A stretch of 28,049 nt of DNA, taken from a virus. Made by a program: the position numbers and the translations under genes. Each line of letters begins with the position of its first letter. Position 1 is the stretch's first letter. The notes below the pieces were generated by a model that saw only the letters and a list, made by a program, of their open reading frames with translations, did no database searches and was not told the origin of the DNA. Positions 7,646-15,404 of this stretch are shown one piece after another. The stretch is taken from positions 1 through 28,049 of the IMG/VR virus record IMGVR_UViG_3300027987_000030; one strand, given 5' to 3'.

Positions 7646-9210
7646 TGCCTAGAGTAAACACCACACTCAATGGCGGCAACGTTGGCGGGCTGAACCCTAA
7701 GGAGTCTTCTAAGACTACTATAGAACGAGGCCAGTTTGGTGGCTATGTTGCTAGCCCCAATCTTATCGCCCAGTCTGTTAGCGGAACCCAAACCGTTACT
7801 AACGATAATGCAATGCACTTGTATAATGGCGGTGGCTCTACTGTTGCTGGTGGTATTGGTGCTCAACAAGTGGAGCTTGGTCGGCTAGCCATCTTCGGCT
7901 GCTGGACTACAATGGACTATACAGCCGGTGACCCACAAACGTCAGGTAGATGGAACTGCTTTGAAGGCACTGGAGCTTCCCAGACTGATGCTACCGCGAC
8001 GGCGTTCTCACAGTGGGTCAACTGCACGATTACTACAGCTAACTCTCGCGACCACGGTGGCTGTTATTTCAACATGTCTGCCGACAGACCGGCTGCTGGT
8101 AGGGCATCTGAATGGGGCGTGAACTTCCGTAATAGCACACTTTCCAGTACATTGGAAGTTAGAGGCGAGGGTGCAACATTTGTTGGTTTTCCTGTTTACT
8201 CTTCACTAGCTATTGGTGACCCACAGACTGCTATTGCTTGGAATGCTGGTGGAACCATCGGCAAGCAGGCCGAAGAATGGGACGTTGCTGACGCGGGTAG
8301 CATTGACCCTAATAATGTAAAGAACGACGTGTCTGGCACCGTCACCGATACCTTCAATGTAGGACGAGAGGGCGATTATCTTCTGTGGTGGAACTGCCGT
8401 GTTGAGTCTGGCTCTACTGCTTCGACCCGTTCCCTACGTTGGCACTTCTTGCTGGACGGAGTAGACGCATTTGGCGTCAATACGGACACTGCTACTTCCG
8501 GTGCTGTAAAGACAGGCCGCGGGTTCCAGTGCTCGTATCCGACGGGCGAGTCCACACAGCTATTCTTTGGCTCGATTCAGGTAAAGCATTTGAAAGCTGG
8601 CTCCTATACGGCTGGCTTCAAGTGCAACAAACACGAAAACGTTACAGGCACTTCCGAAGCGTTCTCTGCTCTACGATGCCACGCGATTGATACTCGCGTG
8701 TTCAGTCAGTTTGAATACACCGCCATTACTGGCTTGAAGATAGAGACAGTAGCAAGCTGGGCCAATACTCCTGGCATTGATTCTTTGACAATCACAACGG
8801 ACGGGACAGCACCGATAATGATAGTGTTCAGCAGTAGCTATCACATCGGCACAAACTCTGTTACCGGCGGCGGCTATCCCGAGATTCGGATTACCAGAAA
8901 CGGAAATGCCATTACGCCTAATGGAACGTCTGGTCCCAACGCCATTCCCATTGGTATTCAAGTTCCATCTCTCGTCCCTGACGGTGCTGCTTCTACTCAG
9001 GACTCGGATAATGCGACCCTGCCTTATACGTTTGTATGGATTGATAACCCCGGAGCGGGCACTTACACATACAGAGTCCAGTCACAGCTTGCTACGAGCG
9101 GGACAGCATACTGGAACTGTAATGACAACGGCGCAGCCGGATTTACTGGATTGTTCGCCGCCGCTGAGCTAAAGCTGGCTCAGTGGAACTATCATATCGA
9201 CAATGTTTAA
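7645..9210 (+). CDS. Beta-rich virion protein with two jelly-roll-like domains
   Basis: A 521-residue protein, ATG 7645 overlapping the fibre stop (TAATG). Residues 1-60 are Asn/Gly/Thr-rich. About residues 60-200 form a beta domain with several Cys and Trp (CWTTMDYTAGDPQTSGRWNC). About residues 230-345 look like a C1q/TNF-type jelly roll (FNVGREGDYLLWWNC, ending HAIDTRVF). A second similar sandwich occupies about 360-510 (DSLTITTDGTAPIMIVFSSS, then PGAGTYTYRVQSQL). Such domains are common in phage receptor-binding or head-surface proteins. It is the last gene of the copy C unit. Fold call is by pattern and moderate; virion role is inferred from context. Confidence 0.7.
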   Translation: MPRVNTTLNGGNVGGLNPKESSKTTIERGQFGGYVASPNLIAQSVSGTQTVTNDNAMHLYNGGGSTVAGGIGAQQVELGRLAIFGCWTTMDYTAGDPQTSGRWNCFEGTGASQTDATATAFSQWVNCTITTANSRDHGGCYFNMSADRPAAGRASEWGVNFRNSTLSSTLEVRGEGATFVGFPVYSSLAIGDPQTAIAWNAGGTIGKQAEEWDVADAGSIDPNNVKNDVSGTVTDTFNVGREGDYLLWWNCRVESGSTASTRSLRWHFLLDGVDAFGVNTDTATSGAVKTGRGFQCSYPTGESTQLFFGSIQVKHLKAGSYTAGFKCNKHENVTGTSEAFSALRCHAIDTRVFSQFEYTAITGLKIETVASWANTPGIDSLTITTDGTAPIMIVFSSSYHIGTNSVTGGGYPEIRITRNGNAITPNGTSGPNAIPIGIQVPSLVPDGAASTQDSDNATLPYTFVWIDNPGAGTYTYRVQSQLATSGTAYWNCNDNGAAGFTGLFAAAELKLAQWNYHIDNV

Positions 9211-9221
9211 TTGTTTATGAT

Positions 9222-9244
9222 CAATTCTTCTGCCTGAAGAATTG
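9222..9244. repeat. Perfect 9-bp inverted repeat before copy D
   Basis: CAATTCTTC (9222-9230) and GAAGAATTG (9236-9244) enclose TGCCT, 3 bases upstream of copy D. No T run follows. It sits at the boundary of two units, like the palindromes before copies A, B, E and F, so it may end upstream transcripts or be a processing or binding site. Confidence 0.55.
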
Positions 9245-9247
9245 TAC

Positions 9248-9270
9248 AAACGGCATTATCTAATAGGAGA
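9248..9270 (+). promoter_or_regulatory. Promoter-like element, copy D (portal unit)
   Basis: AAACGGCATTATCTAATAGG, identical to copies E and F, is followed by AGA. Predicted initiation is at 9266. A separate AGGAG at 9273-9277 serves as ribosome binding site for the gene at 9284, giving an 18-base leader. Confidence 0.8.
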
Positions 9271-9283
9271 ATAGGAGTCTTCC

Positions 9284-9568
9284 ATGAGCAACGTTGCTAC
9301 TAGGATCTACAACAACAACCTTGGCTCCGCTCGAACGGTATCCACCGGTTCGATGCGAGTGTTCCTTATCACAATCACGAACACCACCAATGCAGTTGTT
9401 GATTATGAGATCACCGACGCTGCTGGTAACGGTGTCTTCAACATCACGGTCCCCGCGGACAATACCCACACGATTGAAATCTCGAATGGGTTCATTGTTC
9501 AAGGAATGATCGTGGCGGCAGAGGCAGCTACCAGCTATGTTACCGTATTGTACAGCGCCGACGCATAG
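9284..9568 (+). CDS. Small beta-sandwich virion-type protein
   Basis: A 94-residue protein with AGGAG upstream of ATG 9284. It is almost all short beta strands rich in Thr, Asn and Val (MRVFLITITNTTNAVVDYEI, then FNITVPADNTHTIEISNGF) with no Cys or membrane segment. The pattern is that of a small Ig-like or decoration-type virion protein, and several other proteins of similar size and composition lie at 20595-24698. It is first in the copy D unit, which continues to the portal. Exact function is not known; a head or tail surface role is inferred. Confidence 0.65.
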   Translation: MSNVATRIYNNNLGSARTVSTGSMRVFLITITNTTNAVVDYEITDAAGNGVFNITVPADNTHTIEISNGFIVQGMIVAAEAATSYVTVLYSADA

Positions 9569-9577
9569 GGCTGAACA

Positions 9578-10213
9578 ATGGCTAATGTTAGCGGGGATCT
9601 TGCCGTCAAGAACAAGATGGACGTTACCGATAACGCCCATTTCCATAAAGGACTGCAATCTCCCTACCTTGAGATGGTGGACTCGAAGGATTCGGGTACG
9701 GCAGGAGGTGACTTCAATGCCGACACCAACTTCTTTGCTGGTTGGAAGACTCGTGATCTAACATCCGTATTGTTCAATGATTTCGCTACTACTATCACCG
9801 ATGTAGCTGGAGTTATTGATATTGAGGCTTCACCGGGGAGTCTTAGTCCAGGCGACGGGGCACGATTCACGCTTCCTGCCGGCATCTATTTCATTGAGGC
9901 AGAGGCCCCGGCGCTGGACGTAGGCGAGCACGTTGCTCGTCTAGCAGACGTTACCGACCAAGCTGGTGGTAGCGCAGCAACCGTAGTATTGGGAACTTCA
10001 GAATACTGCGGTTCTGCAATCACGGGCGACTCGGTACAAACCAAGTCCAAGATTGTTGGTAAGTTCCAACTATCACGAAGTACAACGCTTGAGATTCAAC
10101 ATCGTTGTGCAGTGACTAGGGCTACCGACGGTTTCGGTAGCGATGGTGCATTCTATGAAACAGCTAACGTGTTCACGACTGTCCGTATGTGGCAGGTTCG
10201 GGCCGATTACTAG
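9578..10213 (+). CDS. C1q/TNF-like jelly-roll virion protein
   Basis: A 211-residue protein, ATG 9578. Residues 1-75 are an N-terminal attachment part containing GDFNADTNFFAGWKTRDLTS. Residues 78-211 follow a pattern common in phage fibre tips: FTLPAGIYFIEAEAPALDVG, then HVARLADVTD, GTSEYCGSA, SKIVGKFQLSRSTTLEIQH, GFGSDG and a final strand TTVRMWQVRADY. This is the jelly-roll, C1q-like type and normally trimerises. The place before the portal gene in the copy D unit supports a virion part, perhaps receptor binding. The family is recognised by pattern, not by search. Confidence 0.7.
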   Translation: MANVSGDLAVKNKMDVTDNAHFHKGLQSPYLEMVDSKDSGTAGGDFNADTNFFAGWKTRDLTSVLFNDFATTITDVAGVIDIEASPGSLSPGDGARFTLPAGIYFIEAEAPALDVGEHVARLADVTDQAGGSAATVVLGTSEYCGSAITGDSVQTKSKIVGKFQLSRSTTLEIQHRCAVTRATDGFGSDGAFYETANVFTTVRMWQVRADY

Positions 10214-10224
10214 GGAGAAGTAAC

Positions 10225-10554
10225 ATGGCTGACTTTGATGATGACACACGAGATTATACGCGAAGCGATCAGGCTCTACTAGCTCGCCTTGAGCGAGAGA
10301 ATGAGCGTAAGAAGGCCAAGGCAGAGGCGGCTAGCAAGGCTATGGCGCGCACGATTGCTGCCGGCCTGAAGGACGCTAATACGAAGCAGGCCATTGCTCG
10401 TGAGCTTCTTGAGCTTAATGATGAGGATGGTGAGCGTAGTCGCAAGCTTGCGAAGTACATTCACGTTCATGGTCAGGGCAAGGGAGTATCGGAGTTCGAG
10501 GCTAACCAGGGTCGTTACTGGGAAGATGACGGCAGCCAGGACGACGACTTCTAG
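10225..10554 (+). CDS. Small charged helical protein
   Basis: A 109-residue protein. ATG 10225 has GGGAGAAG just upstream; the earlier in-frame start overlaps the previous gene and lacks a site. The N-terminus is very acidic (ADFDDDTRDYTRSD), the middle is a long charged helix (ARLERENERKKAKAEAASKA, then TIAAGLKDANTKQAIARELL) and the C-terminus is acidic again (WEDDGSQDDDF). This charge layout is common in phage assembly factors and internal head proteins. It comes two genes before the portal. I cannot name a family; an assembly role is an inference from position. Confidence 0.65.
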   Translation: MADFDDDTRDYTRSDQALLARLERENERKKAKAEAASKAMARTIAAGLKDANTKQAIARELLELNDEDGERSRKLAKYIHVHGQGKGVSEFEANQGRYWEDDGSQDDDF

Positions 10555-10556
10555 TC

Positions 10557-10940
10557 ATGGCTTGGGGAAGTAAAGACCAATTGATTGCTGAAGTATCCGC
10601 TCTCAAGAGAGAGAACGAGTTACTTCAGAAGTTCTTTGAGAAGAAGGAAGCTGAGGTAGAGGAGCTTCGCAAGACTATCGGCATCCTTCAGGACGCCCTC
10701 ATTGCCAAGGAATCCCCTATGGTCTATAGGGATATGAAGATGGCAGAGGAGCAGGCCAGGGAGCCGCAGGCTGATCCCGAAGAACTAAAGAGACAGCAAG
10801 ATCTAAACAAGTTCAATGCGCTGTTTCTAAATGAACTTGAAGGCGACCTATTCAGGGACGCAGATGATATGATCTCGGCACTTCAGAATGCGGCCGGTGG
10901 GCCTGAGTTCGAGTCACTTCACGGGAATGAGGAAAGCTAA
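10557..10940 (+). CDS. Coiled-coil protein upstream of portal
   Basis: A 127-residue protein whose residues 7-55 form a clear coiled coil with heptad leucines (LIAEVSALKRENELLQKFFE followed by KKEAEVEELRKTIGILQDAL). The second half is acidic and helical (DLNKFNALFLNELEGDLFRD). The ribosome binding site is weak, so coupling from the gene ending at 10554 is likely. Its stop overlaps the portal start by one base (TAATG). It could be a portal or packaging partner. No named family is recognised. Confidence 0.65.
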   Translation: MAWGSKDQLIAEVSALKRENELLQKFFEKKEAEVEELRKTIGILQDALIAKESPMVYRDMKMAEEQAREPQADPEELKRQQDLNKFNALFLNELEGDLFRDADDMISALQNAAGGPEFESLHGNEES

Positions 10941-13171
10941 TGGCTACCGGCGGTGGCATTTCATATAGGCCGAGTGGCGGCAGTCGAGTTAAGCTCGATA
11001 TGATTGATACCGTTCCCCACGGTGATGAGCGTGTGGGAGCGGCTATTCATGAGTATGCGAGTGTAGTCAATCAGGACCGTAAGAGCGCTCACTGGGCTCG
11101 TGCGGTTCGCTGGATGGAGAACTTCTTCTTCTCCAATGGCCGACACTACATCAACGATATCGTCATCTCCCGAATCGCTAACTCAAGCTCTTCGGGCATC
11201 GGTGACCTGTCGGTCATCCGTGAGGCCAGGGCGAACATTCCGAAGCCCACGAACGATATCCTAGGGCCGTACATCTCTACGAACGTGGCTCTCTACACAG
11301 AGAACCGCCCTCGTCCTCGCGTATCTCCTAAGAGCGACAAGGACGAGGATCAGACTTCAGCAGAGCTAAGCGAGCTTACCATTGAGTATCTGTGGGAAGC
11401 TCTGGGGATGCCTGAGAAGCACCGAGAGATCGCACGGCTATTCATGCACTGCGGTATCGCATTCATGGAGATTGCTTGGGATCCTACGATCCCCCGCCGT
11501 ATGCAGGTTCCCCAGACACGCGAAGAGAAGGCTGTAGTATTCCCTGAGGGATCAGAGCCTACGGCAATGGTCGTCCCGCGTCAGGTTCCCGTGCTAGATG
11601 AGCAGGGTAACCCGGTCATGACTGAAGAGATTCAGTATGGGGATATTGCAGCAAACGTAATCTCCCCGTTCCAGATGCATCTTCCTGATGTTCACTATTG
11701 GAACGGCACGAGCATGAACTGGACTATCAAGGAAGAGTTCACTCCCATCAGCGCTCTTCGTGACAAGTACGGCAAGCTCCCTAAGAGGGGCGAGTTTGCT
11801 TTAACAAAGGACAAGGGGTGGAACCTAGATGCGATTGAGAACGTCACTGAGGAGAACATTACTGAACTCTCTATGTGGTGGTGGGAGCGCATTGCTACTC
11901 TGGTGGAGGGTCCGGGTCCGAGTCTTTACCTCGGTGCTCCCGACACTTGGGAAGGATACGCAGTAGTTAGAACCTTTGACCGCGCGCCGTGTGCTACGTG
12001 GCCGAAGGGCCGCACCGTGATTACACTGGGGCGGCATGTATTGTATGATTCGCCTAAGGATGTAGGCGGTCGATCTTATGATCCTCGCTGGCCTAGCCGC
12101 TGGCACCCGTATGTTCGTTACCGCTGGGAAGCAATGGCTGGTAGCATCTACGGCCGCAGTATGATCAGCAAGATGCTGCCCTACATCAAGCGAATCAACT
12201 CGATTGACACGACTGGCATCATGTGGCGGCGCACGGCTCCTATCTCCATGTGGATTGCGCCGAAGGGCTCGCATGTGCGAGAAGACTCATGGGGTGGTAC
12301 TCCCGGTCACGTCTATACGTTTGACCCGAGACGTACTGCCACGCACAAGCCTGAGCCGGTATATCCGCCGCCTCTACCTCCCGCTCTTGAGCAGGAGAAA
12401 CAATTCTGTCTTGGTATGCTTGAGAAGATCGCCGGTACGGAGCAGATCCTACGCGGCGAACGTCCTATTGGCGTGAACTCAGCGGCTATGATTGATATTC
12501 TGCGAAAGCAGGCATTGGCTAGCCGTTCCGCTTCCCTACAGGAGTGGGACGAATCTCTACAAGAGGAAGGTACACTTCTTCTTCAAGTGACGGCGAAGAA
12601 CGTTAAGAATGACGCACGATACGCGGAGCGCATTAGGGTACTGGCCCGTGAGAAGCACAGCCGACTTTCAATTGATAACTTCTCCGGTACGGATCTGTCT
12701 GATAATGTTGTCGTCCGCGTCGATACGGTAAGCCTCGCACTGGTTAGCAAGGAAGCCCGCGAGGCTAAGATGATCGAGGTTCTACAGTACCTTCCGGCTA
12801 TCATGGCTGTGCCGGATATCGGTCTACGACAGGCTATCCTTGAAGAGCTTAGTCTGAAGAAGGCGATTATGCCCAGCGGCCCCGATGTTAACCGCGCGAA
12901 GAAGATGATCTCACTGATCAAGAACAATCGCGCCGAATACGTCTATATGCTACCTGAGGATGATCCGCACATCTTCCACGCAATCCTAGTGAACGAGGTG
13001 AAGGAAGACGGATTCATTGATCTACCGAAGGATCAGCAGACGGCACTCATCGGGTTGATGAATATGTACAAGCGGCAGATTCAACTTCTCGAAATGCAAC
13101 AAATGCAGCAAATGCAGAACCAAATGGCAATGGCTGCCATGATGGGTCAGAAACCCGGAGGCAATGGATAA
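10940..13171 (+). CDS. Portal protein
   Basis: A 743-residue protein with the size and character of large podovirus-type portals (P22-like). The N-terminal 200 residues hold the mixed wing (HWARAVRWMENFFFSNGRHY, NDILGPYISTNVALYTENRP). The middle contains a YRWEAMAGSIYGRSMISKML segment and an INSIDTTGIMWRR helix typical of the stem/clip region. The C-terminus is a Met/Gln-rich helix (QLLEMQQMQQMQNQMAMAAM) like the portal barrel. Twelve copies would form the ring through which DNA enters and to which the tail binds. ATG 10940 is coupled to the coiled-coil gene. No terminase large subunit lies beside it, which is unusual. The call rests on overall pattern. Confidence 0.8.
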   Translation: MATGGGISYRPSGGSRVKLDMIDTVPHGDERVGAAIHEYASVVNQDRKSAHWARAVRWMENFFFSNGRHYINDIVISRIANSSSSGIGDLSVIREARANIPKPTNDILGPYISTNVALYTENRPRPRVSPKSDKDEDQTSAELSELTIEYLWEALGMPEKHREIARLFMHCGIAFMEIAWDPTIPRRMQVPQTREEKAVVFPEGSEPTAMVVPRQVPVLDEQGNPVMTEEIQYGDIAANVISPFQMHLPDVHYWNGTSMNWTIKEEFTPISALRDKYGKLPKRGEFALTKDKGWNLDAIENVTEENITELSMWWWERIATLVEGPGPSLYLGAPDTWEGYAVVRTFDRAPCATWPKGRTVITLGRHVLYDSPKDVGGRSYDPRWPSRWHPYVRYRWEAMAGSIYGRSMISKMLPYIKRINSIDTTGIMWRRTAPISMWIAPKGSHVREDSWGGTPGHVYTFDPRRTATHKPEPVYPPPLPPALEQEKQFCLGMLEKIAGTEQILRGERPIGVNSAAMIDILRKQALASRSASLQEWDESLQEEGTLLLQVTAKNVKNDARYAERIRVLAREKHSRLSIDNFSGTDLSDNVVVRVDTVSLALVSKEAREAKMIEVLQYLPAIMAVPDIGLRQAILEELSLKKAIMPSGPDVNRAKKMISLIKNNRAEYVYMLPEDDPHIFHAILVNEVKEDGFIDLPKDQQTALIGLMNMYKRQIQLLEMQQMQQMQNQMAMAAMMGQKPGGNG

Positions 13172-14034
13172 TGGCATACGGAAGAACCCTGACAAAGCAA
13201 AGCGATCAGGGTAAGTCTAGAGCAGCTTACGAGTTCGGTGAGCGCTCTGCTACGGATTACCTATCTCCGCATCAGAAGGCGGCTTATGAAAGCACCCTGA
13301 AGGAGATCAACACTCCTATGGATGTTGGCATGGGCTTCCGTAGGCAGATCCCCGAGATCGGACGACGCGAGGATCTGCTCAAGCAGATGGGTCGCCTCCG
13401 TGACGTAGCTGGTGCTAATGCTTTAGGGGCATTCGAGGACTTTGCTGCTGGCTTTGCTAAGCCCCATCGAGCCCACGCCTCCAAGGGCTTCCTGACCCAA
13501 GACTTCGCTGGCCCGGAGTCACTACCTGATCCGTCTGCTCACCCTAAGCATATGTCACAGAAGAATGAGGCGGGTGAGACTTGGTATCAGCGCTATGCCA
13601 ATCTAGCGGGTAATGTACTTGATGACCAGTCGTTTGCTGGCCTTGGCCGTAAGGGTGATCCTCGCGGTGGTGAGGCTGCCGCACAGGCATATGCCACAGA
13701 TGCGCGTGTAGCACTTCGGGATAAGTTCCGAAACATGCGCCTTGGCGTAGACGTACCTAACCTATCCCCCAACGCCATGTTCGGCGGCATGAGCGACCCC
13801 AGTCAGGCAAATGATATACTCTACGATCAGGATGCCAAGGATCGAATGATGCGGGCACGCTCTGCATACGGCGCTACGCTTGGTCGAGCTACTAAGCGCG
13901 GTATCACGAATGAGGATCGTGCAGCGGCTCAGGCAGTGTATGATCGGATCATGGGTAACCTACCCGATGTTCTCAAGAACAATCCTGAGGATCTCTATGC
14001 AGGGACTTGGAACCCGGCAGGGTATGGCGGCTAA
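13171..14034 (+). CDS. Hypothetical virion-assembly protein after portal
   Basis: A 287-residue protein, ATG 13171 overlapping the portal stop, with GGAGG 9 bases upstream. It is rich in Ala, Gly, Asp and Arg, with long helical stretches and no membrane segment. Sections such as FGERSATDYLSPHQKAAYES and GRATKRGITNEDRAAAQAVY look soluble and helical. The position just after the portal is typical of head-completion, adaptor or internal virion proteins, and the Gly/Pro-rich last residues (TWNPAGYGG) suggest an exposed tail. I recognise no specific family, so the role is inferred from order only. Confidence 0.7.
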   Translation: MAYGRTLTKQSDQGKSRAAYEFGERSATDYLSPHQKAAYESTLKEINTPMDVGMGFRRQIPEIGRREDLLKQMGRLRDVAGANALGAFEDFAAGFAKPHRAHASKGFLTQDFAGPESLPDPSAHPKHMSQKNEAGETWYQRYANLAGNVLDDQSFAGLGRKGDPRGGEAAAQAYATDARVALRDKFRNMRLGVDVPNLSPNAMFGGMSDPSQANDILYDQDAKDRMMRARSAYGATLGRATKRGITNEDRAAAQAVYDRIMGNLPDVLKNNPEDLYAGTWNPAGYGG

Positions 14035-14204
14035 TGCCGGCTAGCGAGATCATGCATAAGTTCAAGCACGGGACGCTCCGATCAGGATCGGGGCATCTCG
14101 TTAAGAACCCTGCTCAAGCTAGAGCTATTGCTGCTAGCTACGGCCCGCATGGTCATAAGCGCAAGCTCAAGCATCACGCTAAAGGAAAGAGGATGGGAGA
14201 CTAA
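14034..14204 (+). CDS. Small basic protein of the DUF6496 style
   Basis: A 56-residue, very basic protein. The core EIMHKFKHGTLRSGSGHLVK followed by NPAQARAIAAS matches a small family in phages and bacteria with a KFK-x-G-x-L-x-SGS ... QA-x-AIA-x-S pattern (DUF6496, as I recall). The last 20 residues are His/Lys/Arg-rich (HGHKRKLKHHAKGKR), suggesting nucleic-acid binding. ATG 14034 overlaps the previous stop (TAATG), and an earlier frame opening at 14007 has no site. The biochemical role of the family is not known to me. Confidence 0.7.
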   Translation: MPASEIMHKFKHGTLRSGSGHLVKNPAQARAIAASYGPHGHKRKLKHHAKGKRMGD

Positions 14205-14416
14205 TGTGTACGTATAGTATGGCAATGGATTGGGGCGTAGCACAGCCCAAGGAAGTATGGATCCAGCCCTACTGGCCCGCCCAGTTCGAGGATCTACTCA
14301 AGCGGGCCAAGAAGTACGATGCGGACAACGGAGAGCCGGATTGTGAACTAGAGAGTAAGAAGGAAGTTCTCCGTAAGATTGCAGATGAGATGGGAGTTAA
14401 GATCAACTTCGATTAG
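14204..14416 (+). CDS. Conserved small phage protein, function unknown
   Basis: A 70-residue protein, ATG 14204 in a TAATG overlap. It begins MCTYSMAMDWG and continues to a helical, acidic second half (FEDLLKRAKKYDADNGEPDC, then KKEVLRKIADEMGVKINFD). This combination is one I associate with small proteins of unknown function found in many tailed phages near structural genes. Two Cys (residue 2 and one near 47) could bind a metal together with His-free acidic residues, but no clear site is seen. It lies between the DUF6496-like and receiver-like genes. Confidence 0.65.
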   Translation: MCTYSMAMDWGVAQPKEVWIQPYWPAQFEDLLKRAKKYDADNGEPDCELESKKEVLRKIADEMGVKINFD

Positions 14417-14425
14417 GAGAGCCAC

Positions 14426-14815
14426 ATGGGGAGCGATGGCGTCTTACTGTTTCTAGATGATGATCCGAATCGAGCCGCGGTACACTATCAGCGGCTATCA
14501 GATGAAGACAGAGCTAGGACATTCTGGGTTAGAACGGTACCTGAAGCAATCGATGTTCTGATTGACTACAGGGTGAGACTAGAGCAAGTCTCACTAGAGC
14601 ATGACTTGAACAGCACGGAGTACGTCCATTCCGGCAGAGAAGATTGTGGAATGGAGGTGGTGCGATGGCTAGAGAAACGAGACGCCACCACCTACGCTCA
14701 TGTGCAGTTCATAGTTCATACATGGAATGAGCACGCCGGCCCTAAGATGGTGAACCGGCTACAGAAGGCAGGCTATAAGGCGGAACTCAGCCGCTTTGGA
14801 ATGGAGCACAAATAA
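14426..14815 (+). CDS. cREC-type receiver-like protein (cyclic-phosphate processing)
   Basis: A 129-residue protein that matches the cyclic-phosphate-processing receiver (cREC) family. LFLDDDP (residues 8-14) is the acidic pocket, VSLEHDL (55-61) corresponds to the usual LDHDLG motif, GMEVVRWLE (75-83) follows, and QFIVHTWNEHAGPKMVNRLQ (94-113) holds the conserved His and Asn. Asp to Glu at residue 58 is the main change. These domains are linked by comparative genomics to RNA repair and 2',3'-cyclic phosphate metabolism; they are not response regulators with a kinase partner. GGAG sits 8 bases before ATG 14426. It is a metabolic-looking gene within a structural unit. Confidence 0.75.
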   Translation: MGSDGVLLFLDDDPNRAAVHYQRLSDEDRARTFWVRTVPEAIDVLIDYRVRLEQVSLEHDLNSTEYVHSGREDCGMEVVRWLEKRDATTYAHVQFIVHTWNEHAGPKMVNRLQKAGYKAELSRFGMEHK

Positions 14816-15039
14816 TGGACCCCATGAAAGTCCTACTCCCTAACAATGTCGGTAATCTCTCCGCTAATTCTGGCGTAGAGAGCCTTACCGCTAATACGGG
14901 ACTAGGCGCGGCTGAGATCGCTAATAGCGCCGCCATGATGGGTCGTCACGTTCAAGCTCAACCGAATGCCGGTGTTGAGCAGCTTCGTATCCGTAGTGCC
15001 AAGCAGTTTGGCATGAAGAAGGAGCAGGTAGGATTCTAA
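14815..15039 (+). CDS. Small Asn/Ala-rich protein
   Basis: A 74-residue protein, ATG 14815 overlapping the cREC stop, with GGAG about 8 bases upstream; a second ATG three codons on is possible. The sequence is low in complexity, with repeated Asn-Ser/Thr-Gly-x-Gly stretches (NVGNLSANSGVESLTANTGL) then a basic end (RIRSAKQFGMKKEQVGF). It has no membrane segment. No family is recognised. It could be an assembly or internal head protein; the sequence gives no proof. Confidence 0.6.
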   Translation: MDPMKVLLPNNVGNLSANSGVESLTANTGLGAAEIANSAAMMGRHVQAQPNAGVEQLRIRSAKQFGMKKEQVGF

Positions 15040-15404
15040 TGGCTGATGAGTATCTGTCAATCTTCCCGGTATCCAGCCCGATTGATAGAAGCTTTGGTTC
15101 TACGGAACTCAAGGCTCCTAAGCCTATGTCGGATGAGATCTTCGATACCAAGTATAAGAAGATGCTGAAGAAGGTTCGGCCTTTACTTGAGGTTAAGGAA
15201 GAGGCAGATAAGGTCTATTCTAACGGCTACTTTGAGAACCATTATCCCGAGGCTGACAAGAAGCTAAAGAGCTTGCTACATGAGAAGGCTATGGATGCAT
15301 GGGCTCGCTCACTATCTAGCAAAGACGCCAAGGTAGAGGACGAAGAGGAAGAGGAGAAGGCCGAGAAGAAGGCTATCTCTATCACGATCTCTCTGGGGCT
15401 GTAA
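15039..15404 (+). CDS. Hypothetical protein with acidic C-terminus
   Basis: A 121-residue protein, ATG 15039 coupled to the previous stop. The first 40 residues are Ser/Pro-rich, the centre is helical and charged (KYKKMLKKVRPLLEVKEEAD), and residues 100-113 are almost all Glu/Lys/Asp (VEDEEEEEKAEKKA) before a short hydrophobic end (ISITISLGL). It is just upstream of the second long fibre and overlaps its start. The layout could suit a chaperone or fibre-assembly factor, but I do not recognise a family. Confidence 0.6.
   Translation: MADEYLSIFPVSSPIDRSFGSTELKAPKPMSDEIFDTKYKKMLKKVRPLLEVKEEADKVYSNGYFENHYPEADKKLKSLLHEKAMDAWARSLSSKDAKVEDEEEEEKAEKKAISITISLGL

Noticed and set aside
11825-12274. 149-codon open frame on the minus strand
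   Set aside because: It is inside the portal gene, antisense, with no start signal and an Arg/Pro/His-rich product typical of shadow frames.
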